Source: Eudorina sp. 2006-703-Eu-15 (taxonomy: Eukaryota > Chlorophyta > Chlorophyceae > Chlamydomonadales > Volvocaceae). Taken from it: a stretch of DNA of 64,000 nt. The stretch spans positions 558,001 to 622,000 of the forward strand of contig BDSI01000021.1 in NCBI GenBank assembly GCA_003117195.1, given 5' to 3'. Position 1 is the stretch's first letter. Each line of letters begins with the position of its first letter. Under the pieces are notes generated by a model. The model worked only from the letters and a program-made list of their open reading frames with translations, did no database searches and was not told the DNA's origin. This document shows positions 1 to 9,852 of the stretch, piece by piece. Position numbers and translations under genes: made by a program.

Positions 1-332
1 CTGCAGCGAGTGATTGAGCAGGTGTGGTAAGTATGTCTACCAACAATGCCGGTGCCGCGTCGTCCGTGCGCGTTGTGACGCACGACCGAGCGACGTGTGC
101 CAAGGCAGTTCCTCGTAGAATCATCAGTGGACGTGGCAGCGTGATGCACCGACCGGTAGGCTGAAGCAACGAATTCAGTTCGTACGATCATTTTGGCCTG
201 TTCACCGCTTTTGACGAGTTGGTGATATACATTAGCGCGTCGCGCGGCGTTTCATGCCTGAATCCGTGCACGTCTGCGCTCGGGATCATTCATAGATATA
301 TTTTACATTACCTGCCTATAAAATGATGTAGG
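1..332. repeat. Dispersed repeat, copy 1 (second copy at 25801-26217)
   Basis: This stretch matches 25801-26217 almost base for base, starting with CTGCAGCGAGTGATTGAG in both. Copy 2 has about 85 extra bases in the middle; copy 1 looks like a deletion derivative there, with GTTCA at both edges of the missing piece. Similarity stops at GATGTAGGCA, after which the LINE begins here and the OPR gene begins in the other copy. The left end may lie outside the window. No protein is evident. Confidence 0.9.
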
Positions 333-468
333 CAGCACGTCTCGCCTGCCGGGCAAGTCTGCGCGGACGCCGGTCGGCAACTCCTTTACTGCCCCTACTG
401 CCCTTGCCTCGCTCCCCGCCGACGGTGGGGCCGAGGACGCCATGCACGCGTAATGCGCCGGCCGCGCC

Positions 469-1362
469 TTGGCCACCAGGCCTCCCCCGTTGCGGCTTGG
501 CTCGCACAACGTGCGTGGGTTGCTGGGGGCGCTCGAGCATGGCGATGCCGCGCGCCTTCCGGCTCTGGCGCGCTGCCTTGACGTCGTCTGCCTCCAAGAG
601 ACTCACGTCCGTGTGGACGACGTTCCCCGGGCCCAAATTCTTCTGGCTACCGTCTGCGCCACCGAATGGTATGATGGCTGGTCCTCCTGGTGGTGCCCCG
701 CCGTGGAGTCCGATCGGGGTCGGCCCTGCGGGGGTGTGGCCATCCTGGTCCGGTCCCGCCTTCTCTCTTCTGGCGCTCCCTCGTTTCCCGACGGGGCCCT
801 GCCCCGGCCTCTACCGTGGACGGCCGCCTACTTCACCTGCCCGTCCAGTGGGGTGGCCACTCCTTCTCTGTGGCGTCCGCGTACCTCCCGTCGGCGGACA
901 GCTCCCTCCAGCGGGCCTTCATTGATCAGCAGCTGCGGCCCCTGGCAGCCCAGGGCGGGATGCACGTGTGGGCCGCCGACTTCAAATTCGTGGTGGAGCC
1001 GTCCCTGGACACCCGTGGCTCCGACTGCAGCCGGGATGTGGCTATGGTGTGCCACTTTGCCTCCGCCTGCCCCGGGTTCGTTGATTGCTTCCGCCACCTT
1101 CACCCTTCGCTGCGCAGCTACACCTATTTCCACCCCCCCCCGGGGTGCCTCTCGGTTGGACCGGGTCATGGTGTCCCCTTTCGCCGTCGCCCACGTCCAC
1201 TCCTGCATGGTCGACTGTGGGCTGCCTTCCGATCATCGGCTCCTTGTGGCCTCCATCGCTGCCGACTCTGCTGCGCATCCACCGGGATCCGGCCTGCCAC
1301 GCCTGCGGGGCCACCTCCTCGACTTCCCGGACTTATCCATGACGGGCGCGGGCCGCCGCTGA
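469..1362 (+). pseudogene. LINE endonuclease (EEP fold) fragment, frameshifted
   Basis: The start reads LGSHNVRGL and CLQETHV, the usual N-terminal SxNVRG and QET motifs of LINE endonucleases (the E is the metal ligand). The reading then shifts to another frame, where ASAYLP and WAADFKFVVEP are found, and after the C-run at 1132-1141 returns to the first frame for RLDRVMVS and SDHRLL, the C-terminal SDH motif. In active enzymes the middle motif is GDFN; here Asn is replaced by Lys (ADFKF), so the active site is damaged as well as the frame. It was part of the LINE and would have nicked the target DNA. Confidence 0.8.
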
Positions 1363-2039
1363 CCTCGCGCCGGACGACCCTTGCGAGCTTCTCCGCTGGT
1401 GGCCTGCCTTCAAGTGCGCGCTTCACCCCACCGCCTCCCGGCTCAATCGCCTCGCCCGGTTTCACTGCCTGTCCGCCTCACACAAGGTGACGGTCGCCCG
1501 GTCCGCCGCAGCGGCGGCCCAGGCCGCTGTGGAGGCCGGGGACAAGTCAGCTGCGCAACGGGTGGTCGCCGCCCGCTCCACTGCTGCCGCTGCGGAACTC
1601 CGGTGAGCGCCCGTGTCCCGCCATCACGGCTCTCCTCCGACCTCCTGCTACCAGCCGGCGCATCCCCGCCCTATGGTCCTCTGCTGGCGGCGTCACCTCC
1701 GACCCCCAGGCCATGCCGGGGGTCATGGCTGCCTTCTGGCAAGGCGTCTGTACAGCTGCTGCTCCCACCGAGGCCTCTGCTAGCGCCCTCCACCATGTCC
1801 TGCCGCCCTGCGGGCCCTCAGCCGCCAGTGCCCGGTGGATGCCCTCCCGGCCCTGTGCCAGGAGGAGATCACCTGCACCGAAGTTACCGCCGCCCTCGGC
1901 GCCGCGCCCCCCAGCCGCTCCCCTGGGGCGGATGGCATCCCACTGTACCAAGCCTTCCCGGACGTCTTCGCCACGCTGCTTCTTGGCGGTCGGGGCTAGT
2001 GGGGAGGTGCCCGCTGGGTTCCTGGATGGAGTCATCTCT

Positions 2040-3300
2040 TCGCTCCCCAAGTTCGGGGACCCGATGTGTCCAGCCAACTACCGGCCCATCACGCTGCTCT
2101 ACACGGACTACCGGACGCTGGCCTGAGTGCTGGTCCGCCGCCTGCTGCCGGTCTTTGATGTCACTATCGATGCGGAGCAAACGGTGTTCCTCCGCTCCCG
2201 GAGCATTGCCAACAACGTCTGGCTGCTGCAACTGCTGCCCGAGCTCCTGCGGGTGGAGGACCGTGCTGCCCTGGCCGTCTTCTTGGACTTCTATAAGGCA
2301 TACGACACCGTGGACCACAGCTTCCTGCTGGACTGCCTGGAGGCCCTGGGTGTCGGCCCCGGCTTCCTGCAGTGGGTGCTTCACGGGCGCCACGACGCTT
2401 GTTAATGGCCATGCATCACTCTCAACGCGTGCCCATCACGTCGGGTGTCCGCCAGGGCTGCCCCCTCGCCCCCCTGCTGTACCTGGCCGTGGGGCAGGCG
2501 CTCCTCTGCTGGCTGAAGTCCCAGGGTGTCGGGCTGCAGTTGGGGCGTCACCAGGTAGCCGCGACCCAGTACGGGGCGGGTCCAGCTGCCCTCCCCCGCT
2601 TCCTGGCCCTCATGGACACCTTTCGGATGGCGTCCAGGCAGCGGCTCAACCTCACTAAAGTGGAGCTCCTACACGTCGGCGCGGCGGCCTGTGGTGCAGC
2701 CCAGGCTGCTGGGCCCTCCGCTTTGTCTGCCCCCGGCCCCCCGCCGCCGGCTGCCTCTGCCTTGGGGACACTCTCGCCCCCTCCTTCCACCGCCCAGCCA
2801 CTTCCCTCGTCACCGCCCTGCTCCGCCTCCCTGGCGCCGCCGCCTCCATCCTCGCCTTGTTGTCGGCTGTGCTTTGTCCGTCGCTTCCGGCTGCCGCCAC
2901 TGGTGTCGGGCCAGCCTTACCGGCTGCCCCTTCCGCCACCGCACCTCCTCCAGGTCCCGGCCCCGCCGTGCAGCCTCGTACAGTGATTCAGGCAAAAACA
3001 CTGGGGGTTCACTTTCGCAACGGCGCCGACACCCCGCCCGTGAATATCAGGGGGATCTACGCAGCCTTGGAGGTTGGAGCAGGTCGCCCGCCTCCCTCTG
3101 TCCACCTTCGGGCGCGGCTTCGACCTCCTGCCCCTGACCGTGCACGTACAGGCCCGGCATGCTGTGGCTGCGGTTCGGTGTGTGATGGGGGCCTGCGGCC
3201 TACTCACCGCCAATCCCCTCTGGCCGGCGCTCACTCTGCAACTTCTCCACGGTTGTCACTATGCGGCGCATCCCCTCTGACTGCTCCTCATGGGGGGTGA
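2040..3300 (+). pseudogene. LINE reverse transcriptase, catalytic box deleted
   Basis: The frame 1713-2405 carries PANYRPITLLYTDYR (RT motif 1), is cut by TGA at 2124-2126, and resumes with FLDFYKAYDTVDH (motif A, first catalytic Asp). After a frameshift near 2400 it continues with GVRQGCPLAPLLYL (motif B). In related LINEs an ADD box follows about 30-40 residues later, before MDTF..ASRQRLNLTK. Here that box is absent: the text goes from QVAATQYG directly to AGPAALPRFLALMDTF. Further downstream KTLGVHF and LSTFGRGF match the usual LINE tail. The product cannot be an active polymerase. Confidence 0.8.
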
Positions 3301-3660
3301 GCCGGGTGCTGGGGGCGCGCCCACCAACGGGTAGCACGGCCTTCAACCGACGGGTAGCATGGCCTTCAACCATCTTCTGGGCGTCCTCGCGTCGCTTGGG
3401 CCACCGGTTCTGGATACCATCACGGAGCCAGGTGCTGGTTGTCTAGGGTTTGGGTGGTGCTGGCGGCCGTGACGGCCATGGAGTGCAGCCGTCAGCGCAT
3501 GTACCATGAGTGGAACACCTTCACAGTTGTTTCAGTTGTTGTGCCTGGTTTCGATTGCTGTGGAGGTCGCTATGGACTTTTGGGCCCGTCTCGCGTTCTT
3601 TGTGGCGCTCAGTCTGCCGCCGCGGAACTGGAGTGTCGTGCCGACGGCTAACGATTGCTT

Positions 3661-4243
3661 GCTGAAGCGAAGGTACATTTCTTGAGGACAATTTGTAAGA
3701 CAAACATTTTGGATTAGTTACACGAAAAACGACCGTTTTGCCGTTACCTCACGGTGCACAACGACACACGGACCAGGGGGGTCCTGAGCAAGCTTCACAG
3801 CAGCCATGAGGGCCCCATCCCTTGCTGGCTTACATTGCGTCACACGCAGAGACCCGCCATGCCTCGGCATGCTCAACGAACAATCAATGAAACGCTACCC
3901 GGTACATCCTTCTTCCCCTCCACAGATTCCCGGAGAGATTGTACCAGGGAAGAGGGACATACCGTAGCCAGCAGTAATTTGCTTCTCTGTCTAGCAAGGC
4001 ATGCGTTTTCTAAACAAAACAAAACAATCGGCAACCGTCACCATCAGCGCACTACCAACCACAGCGAGCAAAACACAGGGAATGACACTAAGCCGAAACA
4101 TGATGCCTAAGGAACTGCAGAACATTACCCCCCATCCGTGCATCCTCACATGATTGGTGCCAGGGTACGGATGATTCCGTTGAATAAGAAGGTCAAGCAT
4201 CATCAACACCGCACGTCTTCCCGTTGCAGACAACACAGCGGGG
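3661..4243. other. Intergenic / 3' flank, no gene seen
   Basis: Lower-GC sequence between the LINE tail and the small minus-strand gene. TTACA at 4244-4248 is TGTAA on the minus strand, a fitting poly(A) signal for the gene ending at 4595. The short open frames here have no coding-like codon use. Nothing else recognised. Confidence 0.5.
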
Positions 4244-4594
4244 TTACAAACCCCATATACCACGGGATTGTTTATGATAGGGAATACAGGCCGATCTCCA
4301 GGTATGTAGTCATGGATACACCCAGGCAGCGCGACAGGTAAACGACTAAGATTTAAACGGATGATTGTTCGGGCCGTTGTGGTTTCCGAACGTCTGTACA
4401 CATATCCTGAAGTACGGGATCAAAACACCAGCTACACCAGCTTAGCCCCAGCCCAGCGAACCTCCCATACGTCGGTATGCCTTGGGCAGTAACAATAACA
4501 TAACTGCAATCATGCCTTAAACAGTGCACGTTACGCCAGTGAAACTCAATCACGCGTGCTGAAGGGCACCGCAGAAACTGCCGCAGCACCGTCA

Positions 4595-5266
4595 TCACGC
4601 GCCCGCTTGACCCTTGTCCTCAAGCTCCAGTGGTACATTTGATCCCTGAGCCCATGCCGACAGGTGATGAAAGTTGGAAGTTCCCAAACTTACGCTTCCA
4701 TGAGGCTTTGGTCGAACAACCAACCATTAAGCACTAGCGCACGTACTCACCTCTGCATCGGGAGCTTCGCCTCCGCCCGTTGGAACACTCACAAGCGCCT
4801 GCGCGGTGTATCCCTCGACATGCAGCTTCCGCGAAGCCGGCGCTGGCGCCTCCAGTTCGACTACAAGTTAAGAAACCAAGAACGGTACCGTTTTGAATTG
4901 AAAGGGTGGGATGCAATTTTGAGACAGATTAATTATAAGAGACGTTGTACACAGGTGAAAGGTATTGGACAGCAGACATGTTACATGACAATACTCGTAT
5001 GCGAAAGTCGCGTAAAAAAGAAAGCGGCCTGAACCCCCGACGAACAATTTCCATTGTGCGAGCGCGACCGTTTTTCAATAACCCTTGTTCCTACCATGGC
5101 CGCCAGCAGCGATGCGTTGACTCAGCTGCTGCTTGCATTCCCAGCCTTCCTTCAGTCGCTTGGTCAGTTCGCGAACACGATCAGTGAAGCCAAGTGTCTG
5201 GGCAATAATGATTGTGTCAATGAGGTCGGCCAAAAGTGACTCTTCAGGCTTTCTTAAAGTTGCCAT
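4595..5266 (-). CDS. Unrecognised small protein, family copy 1 (3 exons, about 110 aa)
   Basis: I do not recognise this family. My model is exon 1 5266-5095, exon 2 4860-4751, exon 3 4645-4595; phases agree and each junction is GT-AG. Exon 1 starts MATLRKPEESLL and holds the family signature LIDTIIIAQTLGFTD then VRELTKRLKEGW, probably two amphipathic helices, ending RIAAGG just before a donor GTAGGAAC that all three family copies share. Exon 2 (after VELEAPAPASRKL) is homologous to exon 2 of the plus copy (HVEGY against VEGR; GGGEAP in both). Exon 3 has VPLELEDK against VSLELEDK. Exon 3 carries a one-base insertion relative to the plus copy and appears to use a shifted acceptor, so this copy may be drifting. 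TGTAA lies about 350 bp downstream (minus strand, 4248-4244). Confidence 0.6.
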
Positions 5267-5513
5267 TCTTACGACAAGAGTTAGGGAAGCTACAAAACCA
5301 CTCGAGCCTTGAAAGGGTGCAATAGTGCCTGAAAGAAGTTACGGCCGCTGCTCCTCACTTGCGTCTGGGCGGTTCCCTGGAGTCGCTGGTTACCACCGCC
5401 CGTCTTCTTCCATACTCCACAAGGCCCAGAGTACGGACATATTGTCACAATATTGTCCTGTTTAATCCATTGACTGGAGGGATTTTGCACCTGTCGACCT
5501 CTGTTCCATCAGA
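5267..5513. promoter_or_regulatory. Shared divergent promoter region of the small-gene pair
   Basis: These 247 bp separate the two start codons (5266 minus and 5514 plus) and must hold the promoters of both copies. It contains a close direct duplication of TATTGTC at about 5441-5458. No TATA box or known operator could be assigned. Confidence 0.5.
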
Positions 5514-6464
5514 ATGGCTACTTTAAGTGATGTTAAGCCTCAGGAGCCACCTCTAGAGGAGCTCCTGGACACCATTATTATTGCACTGGCAATTGGCTAT
5601 ACTGACGGTGTTCTTAAACTGACCAAGCTGCTGAAGGAAGCCTGGGTAACCAAGCGGCAACTGGATAAACGCGTCGCTGCTGGCGGCCGCGGTAGGAACA
5701 AAAGCAATCGTATCTGTGTCCTCGCATACGGGCTTAATACGCCTAATGAGGATTTTACTTGATTCCGTGACACGCTTACAATGTCTCTTAATATTGATTC
5801 TGTCGCTTGATTGTTCTCACTTTTATATATGCACCACGGCAAAGTCGAGGGACGCACCGAGTCGCAGACGCGCGGCCAGGTTGATTCAATGGGCGGCGGC
5901 GGCGAAGCGCCCGCTGCAGCGGTGAGTAGTGCGTGCGTACTGGGCAGGGTGGCTATCTTATTTTTGGGAGTATCTACGGCCAGAGATACACCTGGCTTCG
6001 AAATGCTGAAAGTATCTGTCTATGGGGAGATATTTCCAACTGGAAACGGCCCGAAGTATCTACAGAGGGCAGCGGACAGGGCGCAACATTGGTGGAGAAC
6101 TTCCACGAACCGTACCCATAAGTGCAACACCTAGCCATAGATGACTGCAGACGACGAGAACCGACCCCGGGTGGGAGATATCGGGGACCCCAGCACTCGT
6201 CGGGAAGATATCATGTCCCACTCGAGGGGTCAAAGTATCTTAAACTCCATGTTTTGGCAGGCCAAAAGTATCTAAAATTTCAGGAGTTTTTCGGCCGAAT
6301 AGATATTTATATCTTAAGATAGCCACCCTGGTACTGGGTCGTTGTTCTACCAAAGTCGCGTGGAGGCATTTATTTGGATTCTTACATTCTGTTAACAGGT
6401 CGGAATAGGCTCAGGACCAACCGTATCACTGGAGCTTGAGGACAAGGATCGAGTGAGCACGTGA
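5514..6464 (+). CDS. Unrecognised small protein, family copy 2 (3 exons, about 106 aa)
   Basis: Model: exon 1 5514-5691, exon 2 5845-5921, exon 3 6399-6464. Splice sites are GT-AG and phases fit (1, then 0). Exon 1 reads MATLSDVKPQEPP, then ELLDTIIIALAIGYTD, VLKLTKLLKEAW and RVAAGG, parallel to copy 1. Exon 2 (VEGRTESQTRGQ ... GGGGEAPAAA) and exon 3 (VSLELEDKDRVST, stop) are low complexity and probably disordered. The family core pattern is LLxxLxDTIxIAxxL followed by VxxLxxxLK. Intron 2 (5922-6398) contains a complete hAT-type MITE, so the transcript has to remove it by splicing. No homologue known to me; a transposon-derived or regulatory small protein is possible but is only a guess. The start is fixed by alignment of both copies. 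Confidence 0.6.
5945..6330. mobile_element. hAT-type MITE with perfect TIRs and 8-bp TSD
   Basis: The left end CAGGGTGGCTATCTTA (5945-5960) is the exact reverse complement of the right end (6315-6330). It is flanked on both sides by GTACTGGG (5937-5944 and 6331-6338), an 8-bp target-site duplication. TIRs starting CAGGG plus 8-bp duplications are the hallmark of the hAT superfamily. The 386-bp interior has no transposase, only AGTATCT-type subrepeats, so it is non-autonomous. It sits inside intron 2 of the small plus-strand gene. Confidence 0.95.
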
Positions 6465-6625
6465 TGACATACAGGCAGTTGTGGCTTTTCAGACGGCGCC
6501 CTTCAGCACGCGTGATTGAGTTTCACAATGCGCACCGCTGCTATGCGTATCAGCAGCAATGTTCTTGATAATGGCTAAGGCCTTCGGATGGAGTATGGGG
6601 TTCGCTGAGCGACGGTTGATTGTGA

Positions 6626-7297
6626 TGGGGATAAGCTGGCGGCTTGGTCCCTGTACTTACACTATATGAGGATAAGTGTACAGACGTTTCTAATGATAAC
6701 GGCCCGATCAATCATCCGGTCAACTATTAGTAGTTCATTAGTCAAAAGTGTGTACCTGTCGCTTTTATGAAGTGTGACTGTATAATCGACCAGGCGTTGC
6801 TTACATGGATCTGTGACTACCTTGGAGATTGGACGATACAGGCCGTATTCCCGCGGTAAGCATGGTCCGCAAACCCACTTCATTGTCTGCAATAGGGGTG
6901 TTTCTATGGGCCTGAAACCATGTTTTTGCTAAGCTAAGTGTTTCTATGGGAGGTGGTCGTACCACCGTGGCATAGTATACTGTATATTTTGCTACGGCGT
7001 AGCAATTTTACGACGGCCATTTTGGCCCGTCGTAAATTTGCTACGCATAGCAAGGCATAGTATGGAGCTAGTGGAGCTAGTGGAGCGAGCTTGTTACTGC
7101 ATGTATTGATTTCCCTGCAACGATGCTGTGCTTGGAATACGCGGGCTTTTCCATTGGCCAACTTTCCACAGCAAGGAACGCTGGCACAGTATAATTTGCC
7201 TTCACCAGCACTATTGAGAGTTACTAGCTGGATAACGAGAAGATCAGACCTCATTGTCTCAAAGCCATTCCTTTCAAGTGTGTAGGCTTGCAGTCCT
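6626..7297. other. Intergenic, AT-richer, with nested hairpins
   Basis: No gene seen. TTGCTACGGCGTAGCAA at 6989-7005 is a perfect palindrome with one central base. A larger stem forms between about 6998-7019 and 7023-7045 (around TTTACGACGG and CCGTCGTAAA), and a further near-palindrome TTGCTACGCATAGCAA follows at 7038-7053. These look like ends of small foldback elements. A triplicated GGAGCTAGT-like unit lies at 7073-7088. Confidence 0.5.
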
Positions 7298-7580
7298 GTG
7301 TCCATGGACGCTCTGGGCCCGCCGTCCCAGAACGGCGATAATTTCAACGGGCCTCAAACCAATCAGAACCAGTACTGTTTGCCGTCAGTGCATGACATTA
7401 CTGGCCTGCCCGGGGTGCCGCTTAGCGTGCTTGCTGGTCGGCACATGGCGGGACACATGACGGGGCTGCAGCCGGACCCTGCTTCATTGGTGATGACGAT
7501 GGCTCATGCTCGCCAACAGAATGTTTACATGAATATTATGTCACGTGGCGTAGATCCGCTTTTAATCTTGCAGCAGCAGC
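7298..7580 (+). CDS. Hypothetical open frame next to the Harbinger element
   Basis: The frame starts MDALGPPSQNGDNFNGPQ and runs to about ILQQQL before entering antisense transposase sequence. Composition is Asn/Gln/Met-rich and reasonably protein-like, unlike the shadows around it. It converges on the Harbinger transposase. It could be the second protein of that element or the first exon of an unrelated gene cut by the insertion. No domain recognised. Confidence 0.25.
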
Positions 7581-7596
7581 TGCCAAACCCGTCGCT

Positions 7597-8249
7597 TCAT
7601 ACTCCTCCCACACGACCCCTCGCTAGCCGCACTAGGCTACCCAAACAGTGCCAGGCCAGCAGACTCGCAGCCTGCTGCTTCAGCTCCCGTGACTCTGGCG
7701 GCTCACCTTCGTTTCCATATGTGATCAGTGCTGTCACCCTCGCCTTCTCCCAATTAGTGTACTGCTGCAGCAGCTTGAAGTACTGCTCATCCCGCACTGG
7801 CTCCTCGACCCTGCCGTCTACACACATGTTGTGCAAGATCACACACGCAAGGATCACGCTGTGAGTGTTCTCCTCCGAGATCTCCATTTCCTTCAAGAGC
7901 ACGCGAAACCTGTTTTTCAGCACCCCAAATGTGTGCTCGGCAATCACCCGGGTCTTGGCATGCTTGACTTTGAACTTGGAGCGTTGGTCGCTGCCGTGGA
8001 GCTCCGGTTCCTTGAAGGGGGTGAGGATAAAGGGGTGTGGCTCGTAGCCGCTGTCGCCTAGTATCAGCAACGGCGCCTGAACACCGCTAATCGGCGGGCC
8101 CCAATCTATCAGCTTCCGATGCAGCGGCCCCCCATCTTGCAGTTCGTTGAAAAGTTGTGTTGCCAGCAACTGGGTGCTGTCGTTGTTGCGCCCGCCATGG
8201 AGAACGTCGATAATCTTGCCCTGGTTGTCCATGAAGGCGTGTAAGCGCA
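7597..8249 (-). pseudogene. PIF/Harbinger transposase, C-terminal part (DDE_4 family)
   Basis: The frame from about 8249 down to the stop at 7597 contains FMDNQGKIIDVLHGGRNND, LLILGDSGYEPHPF (second catalytic Asp in GDSGY) and the block AEHTFGVLKNRFRVL (catalytic Glu in the xExTFG block), then VILACVILHNMCVD, all typical of HARBI1-like transposases. A plausible splice acceptor (TGCAG) lies at 8252-8250. The N-terminal half with the first catalytic Asp and any helix-turn-helix is not found: upstream is a tandem [14 protein letters not shown] repeat (about 8262-8330), so the copy is truncated or its first exons are too diverged to see. Harbinger elements normally need a second Myb-like protein, which was not identified. 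Confidence 0.8.
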
Positions 8250-8400
8250 CTGCAGGGTTGAGCAATAAGGGGCAGGGTAGGGCAGGGTAAGGATCGCAAA
8301 GGGAAGGATAGGGCAGGGTAATCCAGGGCAGGGAACCGTACGGCTGGGTATGGCAGAGACAGCGAGTGGAAGGTGACAGATTAGGACACAGTCGGCCAAG

Positions 8401-8960
8401 CCCTATAGGAGCATTCGGGGGGGTCACCCCGGGGTAAAGTCCCTCCCCCCCGTAACCTCGCTGTAACGGGGTACCCTGTTACGGGGCATAGTAACATTGA
8501 CGTGCCTATCCCCGTAAAGTGTGAAAAGTAACGGGGCCAGGTACCCCTGTAATCACCATACCCCATAACACTCCTATTACCGGTCTTAACAATAATGTCT
8601 ACAGACCGGTAACTACCAAGTAGAAATTTTTAGTAAAATTTTGTCGTTTATTGAACGGCAACAAGGGCAAGTTGTCGGTACACCTAAGTTATCTTTATTC
8701 GCCAAGCATGTAAACAAGCTGTGATACTGAATGATCCAACTTAGACGATTTGTTTTTACCTTATGACTTCCTCTGGTTATGGTAAGGACCGCCGCGGCTG
8801 CGACCGCGCACCGTTGCGTCTACCTAGGCGGCTGTGGAGTCTGGTTTTGTACATGAAGGTGGACACTATTATATGGTACGAGGCCTCATAAATAGCAACA
8901 TACAGTTAAACGGAGCAAATCGGAGTTCACCTACCTTGGCAACTCTGGTTTACTGGGCAA
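8401..8960. other. Non-coding, GTAACGGGG-rich repeats and a small inverted repeat
   Basis: Several GTAACGGGG/GTTACGGGG units lie between 8450 and 8545. TTACCGGTCT at 8577-8586 is the reverse complement of AGACCGGTAA at 8603-8612. No gene. Probably flank or decayed end of the neighbouring element. Confidence 0.4.
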
Positions 8961-8964
8961 TGTC

Positions 8965-9240
8965 CTAACGGTAACTATTTGCAACGTTATGCAGATGTCG
9001 TTGACACCCCGTACACACGAGTTCGTCCCACTTATCCACATCGACCTCGATTGCTTCCTCTACCTCTCCTACCTCGTCAACGTCATCCCACCCCTCCAAT
9101 GCTCGCGCATCATCAGCTGCACGCTGCTCCTGTTGACGCTGATGGAATTTCTCCTTGTTGTACTGCTGACGCATTGGAAGGGTCACCTCCCGGTCCATCA
9201 GATAGTGATGGCAACGTGGTAGATGATTACAATGAGGAAG
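8965..9240 (-). pseudogene. Fragment of an element-encoded protein (unassigned)
   Basis: A minus-strand frame reads CHHYLMDREVTLPMRQQYN, then KEKFHQRQQEQRAADDA, and ends in an acidic stretch after WDDVDE with a possible donor GTAGGA. It has good coding character but no flanking partner exons. It may belong to the Harbinger element or to another element nearby; I cannot assign a family. Confidence 0.35.
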
Positions 9241-9559
9241 ATAACCCTCTGGATGCCGGCTTCACTCGCCATGATGAGACATGCAAGTTTGAAGTAGTGA
9301 AAATCTGACAAGCACGCAAGCCTCTAGTTCTCTCATAAGACCGCTGATGGCATTTGTACCTGTTAATACCAATGTAGACAATGGCGTTGAAGCATATGAG
9401 GAGGAAGACATCATAGACAGTGTAGTGGCGACAGTTGGCACTTAGCGTCGCGACGTGCATAGCACGCCGCGCACAGCACGCAAGGCCCTTAGTAAGCCAA
9501 ACTACACAATCAGTAAATCTGAATTTATGTAAATAACAATAAGATAATGCTAAAGGCTT

Positions 9560-9828
9560 GTGTGGTATGTCTCAAGCCTGAAGCTACAGATCGCACGATC
9601 TGCCGGACTACGGTACGGCACGTGGAAGGGTGAGTCTCCACGGTGCATAAAGGCTCACCGGGGTAGGGCAGGTGCCATCGCTAACATACCGCGGTCCAGG
9701 TCCGAGTCTTGGCTACACCCGTTATTTTGGTGTTCTGACATTTACTTTGGTACTACGATCCTAGCTTCCGCTAGCACGTCACGGCCTTAGGCTAAGTGAC
9801 AAACCCCGAGTTGTTACAGTGGTATCCA
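9560..9828 (+). mobile_element. Putative 5' LTR end and primer-binding site
   Basis: Upstream of gag the sequence ends ...GTTGTTACAG and continues TGGTATCCAG (9820-9829). TGGTATC is the start of the standard tRNA-iMet primer-binding site of plant and algal LTR retrotransposons, placed directly after an LTR terminus in TTACA. The LTR's own 5' boundary could not be fixed, so the left coordinate is approximate. The spacing of 25 bp from the primer-binding site to the gag ATG (9853) is unusually short. Confidence 0.55.
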
Positions 9829-9852
9829 GTTTTCCAGGGTACCTTTAGACAA

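Larger units (their letters stand above)
333..3660 (+). mobile_element. Degenerate LINE (L1-like non-LTR retrotransposon)
   Basis: The element reads on the plus strand: an apurinic-type endonuclease (EEP) domain at about 490-1340, a linker, then a reverse transcriptase at about 2040-2690 and a downstream LINE tail around 2980-3300 (for example LSTFGRGFDLL). The order EN-RT and the RT motifs identify a LINE. It is dead: the frame shifts several times (near 800, at the C-run 1132-1141, near 2400), there is an in-frame TGA at 2124-2126, and the RT catalytic box is missing. A 22-bp unit is duplicated at about 3328-3376. The 3' boundary is only approximate; no clear poly(A) tail or target-site duplication was seen. 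Confidence 0.85.
4445..6625. repeat. Imperfect inverted duplication (two arms of about 0.8 kb)
   Basis: The reverse complement of about 4445-5266 matches about 5514-6625 once the MITE at 5945-6330 is removed. Clear anchors are the shared string around ACTCAATCACGCGTGCTGAA at 4542-4565 and its reverse complement around 6512-6537, CTCCAGTGG near 4625 against CCACTGGAG near 6430, and the two homologous first exons. The arms hold one gene each, head to head, with a 247-bp centre. Divergence is well above sequencing error, so this is an old duplication. Confidence 0.85.

Noticed and set aside
1381..2658. 425-codon plus-strand frame in the LINE
   Set aside because: It is the Arg/Pro/Ser-rich shadow frame of the RT; the RT motifs lie in the other frames.
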